DNA of 64,000 bases from Hyposmocoma kahamanoa (lineage: Eukaryota; Arthropoda; Insecta; Lepidoptera; Cosmopterigidae): contig NW_020653750.1 in NCBI RefSeq assembly GCF_003589595.1, positions 913,656 to 977,655 of the forward strand, read 5' to 3'. Under the pieces are notes generated by a model. It was not told the DNA's origin, searched no databases, and saw only the letters and a program-made list of their open reading frames with translations. Numbering within the stretch: the stretch's first letter is position 1; the number at the start of each line of letters is the position of its first letter. Below are positions 63,299 through 64,000 of this stretch, piece after piece. A program made the position numbers and the translations under genes.

Positions 63299-63720
63299 GA
63301 TTAAACCCCTTGTTTGCTACCCTTGGAGGTGGAATATTTCCTTCAAATTTAAATAATAATAATAACGCACACACTCAATATCAATAGCCCCGCACTAGGG
63401 AAATCCAGTGTCGCTGGTGCCATGGATACACATATAGACAACCACAAATTACACTCAAACTCACAAGATAAATAATTGTAGGCCACAGAAATATTTCTCC
63501 CGGCCCGGGAATCGAACCTGGGACCTCTGCGTGGCAGTCCGGCACGGTAACCGTTCGGCCATGGAGGCAGTTAAATGGGACTAATAAAGAGGTACCTGAG
63601 AGCCTTTCCAACAAAAAAGAAACATTAAAATCGGTCCACAGATGCCGTTATCACGTAACATACATACAAAAAAGGACAGTCGAATCGAGAACCTCCGCCT
63701 TCTTTTTTTTTGAAGTCAAT
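63299..63720 (-). mobile_element. repeat family B, interrupted by SINE-1
   Basis: Left part 63299-63356 (TACCCTTGGAGGTGGAATAT, TTCCTTCAAATTTAAAT); right part 63573-63720 (TTTCCAACAAAAAAGAAACA, AAAATCGGTCCACAGATGCC, GAGAACCTCCGCC, ending in AAGTCAAT). The two halves join in register when the SINE is removed. Confidence 0.75.
63357..63572 (-). mobile_element. SINE-1, full-length copy inserted in family B
   Basis: The best-preserved copy. On minus: CTGCCTCCATGGCCGAACGG (A-box region TGGCCGAACGG), GGTTCGATTCC at 63508-63518 (B box), CCGGGCCGGGAGAAATATTT, GAGTTTGAGTGTAATTTGTG, ACTGGATTTCCCTAGTGCGG and a (TTA)n tail. TTAAAT is present at both edges as a short target duplication. ORF 63381-63614 is a shadow. 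Confidence 0.85.
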
Positions 63721-64000
63721 TAAATATACAAATCGGTCGATCAACTTTGGATAAGTAATAATACTAATAACTAATATTACAAATGCGATAGTAACCCTGT
63801 CTGTTAGTTATCACGCCCAAACCGTTGAACTAATTTTGATGAATTTTGTTATAGAAATAGATGGTACCTAGGAGAAGGACTTTACTTTTTGTCACAAAAA
63901 TAAATCTTAAACAGGGTGAAATAGGGGTGGACAATATTATATGGAGAACCAATAAAACTATGAAAATTAGTATAGTGCAAGTAGCCTATTATATATATAT
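63721..64000 (+). repeat. probable dispersed repeat, incomplete
   Basis: CTAATATTACAAATGCGATA, then TAACCCTGTCTGTTAGTTAT and CCAAACCGTTGAACTAATTT resemble a widespread lepidopteran repeat with this wording. No other copy lies in the window to confirm it. Confidence 0.4.

Overview
The window looks like intergenic or deep-intronic nuclear DNA of an insect, most likely a moth or butterfly (Lepidoptera). The sequence is AT-rich, long ORFs are rare, and almost all coding sequence is decayed transposon sequence. The repeat set is of lepidopteran type: an RTE retrotransposon, CR1/Jockey-like LINE pieces with a typical ORF1, R1-like 3' tails, several tRNA-like SINEs and many short elements with terminal inverted repeats (TIRs). 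I found no intact host gene, rRNA, genuine tRNA gene or CRISPR array. Two places (about 19.8-20.5 kb and 48.7 kb) carry weak hints of host exons or promoters.

Layout. 0-4 kb: SINE and retroposon pieces, a 494-bp element with 31-bp TIRs, and a long palindrome. 3.7-7.0 kb: a LINE fragment broken by an RTE retrotransposon, which itself carries an R1-like insert with a 13-bp target-site duplication (TSD). 8.0-9.6 kb: a THAP-like ORF fragment beside a hairpin, then a GC-rich 416-bp TIR element. 11.6-13.9 kb: retroposon family A, a composite SINE plus A unit and another SINE. 15.7-19.7 kb: a hAT-like non-autonomous element, then a cluster of repeat family B and family A. 20-20.5 kb: a GC-rich island. 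21.2-23.2 kb: SINE, PIF/Harbinger-like MITE, family B. 23.8-25.9 kb: a retroposed scrap and a decayed multi-frame ORF of an unnamed eukaryotic family. 27-30 kb: SINE, family A and a candidate hAT-like element holding family B and an 85-bp insertion.

31.7-33.5 kb: an RTE tail and a SINE split by a LINE that holds a second SINE fragment. 34-38 kb: mostly unassigned. 38.4-40.9 kb: a DIRS-like tyrosine-recombinase retroelement in decay, part of its recombinase copied in inverted orientation. 41.2 kb: LINE reverse transcriptase. 43.3-43.95 kb: deleted mariner with TIRs and TA flanks. 44.7-45.4 kb: tandem SINE-like units. 46.8-47.2 kb: R1-like tail and a rearranged family A. 49.7-51.6 kb: LINE ORF1 and RT pieces. 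51.7-53.1 kb: a Ty3/Gypsy-like element with both LTRs but a deleted interior. 53.2-53.6 kb: a solo LTR inside an inverted repeat. 53.86-54.83 kb: deleted piggyBac-like element with TTAA flanks. 55.7-59.9 kb: LINE, RTE, LINE ORF1, BEL/Pao and composite SINE-A pieces joined end to end. 62.4-64 kb: SINEs and family B.

No genes act together here. What can be read is the nesting history of mobile elements, dated relative to each other by which element interrupts which. All family assignments come from reading motifs by eye; no database search was made.
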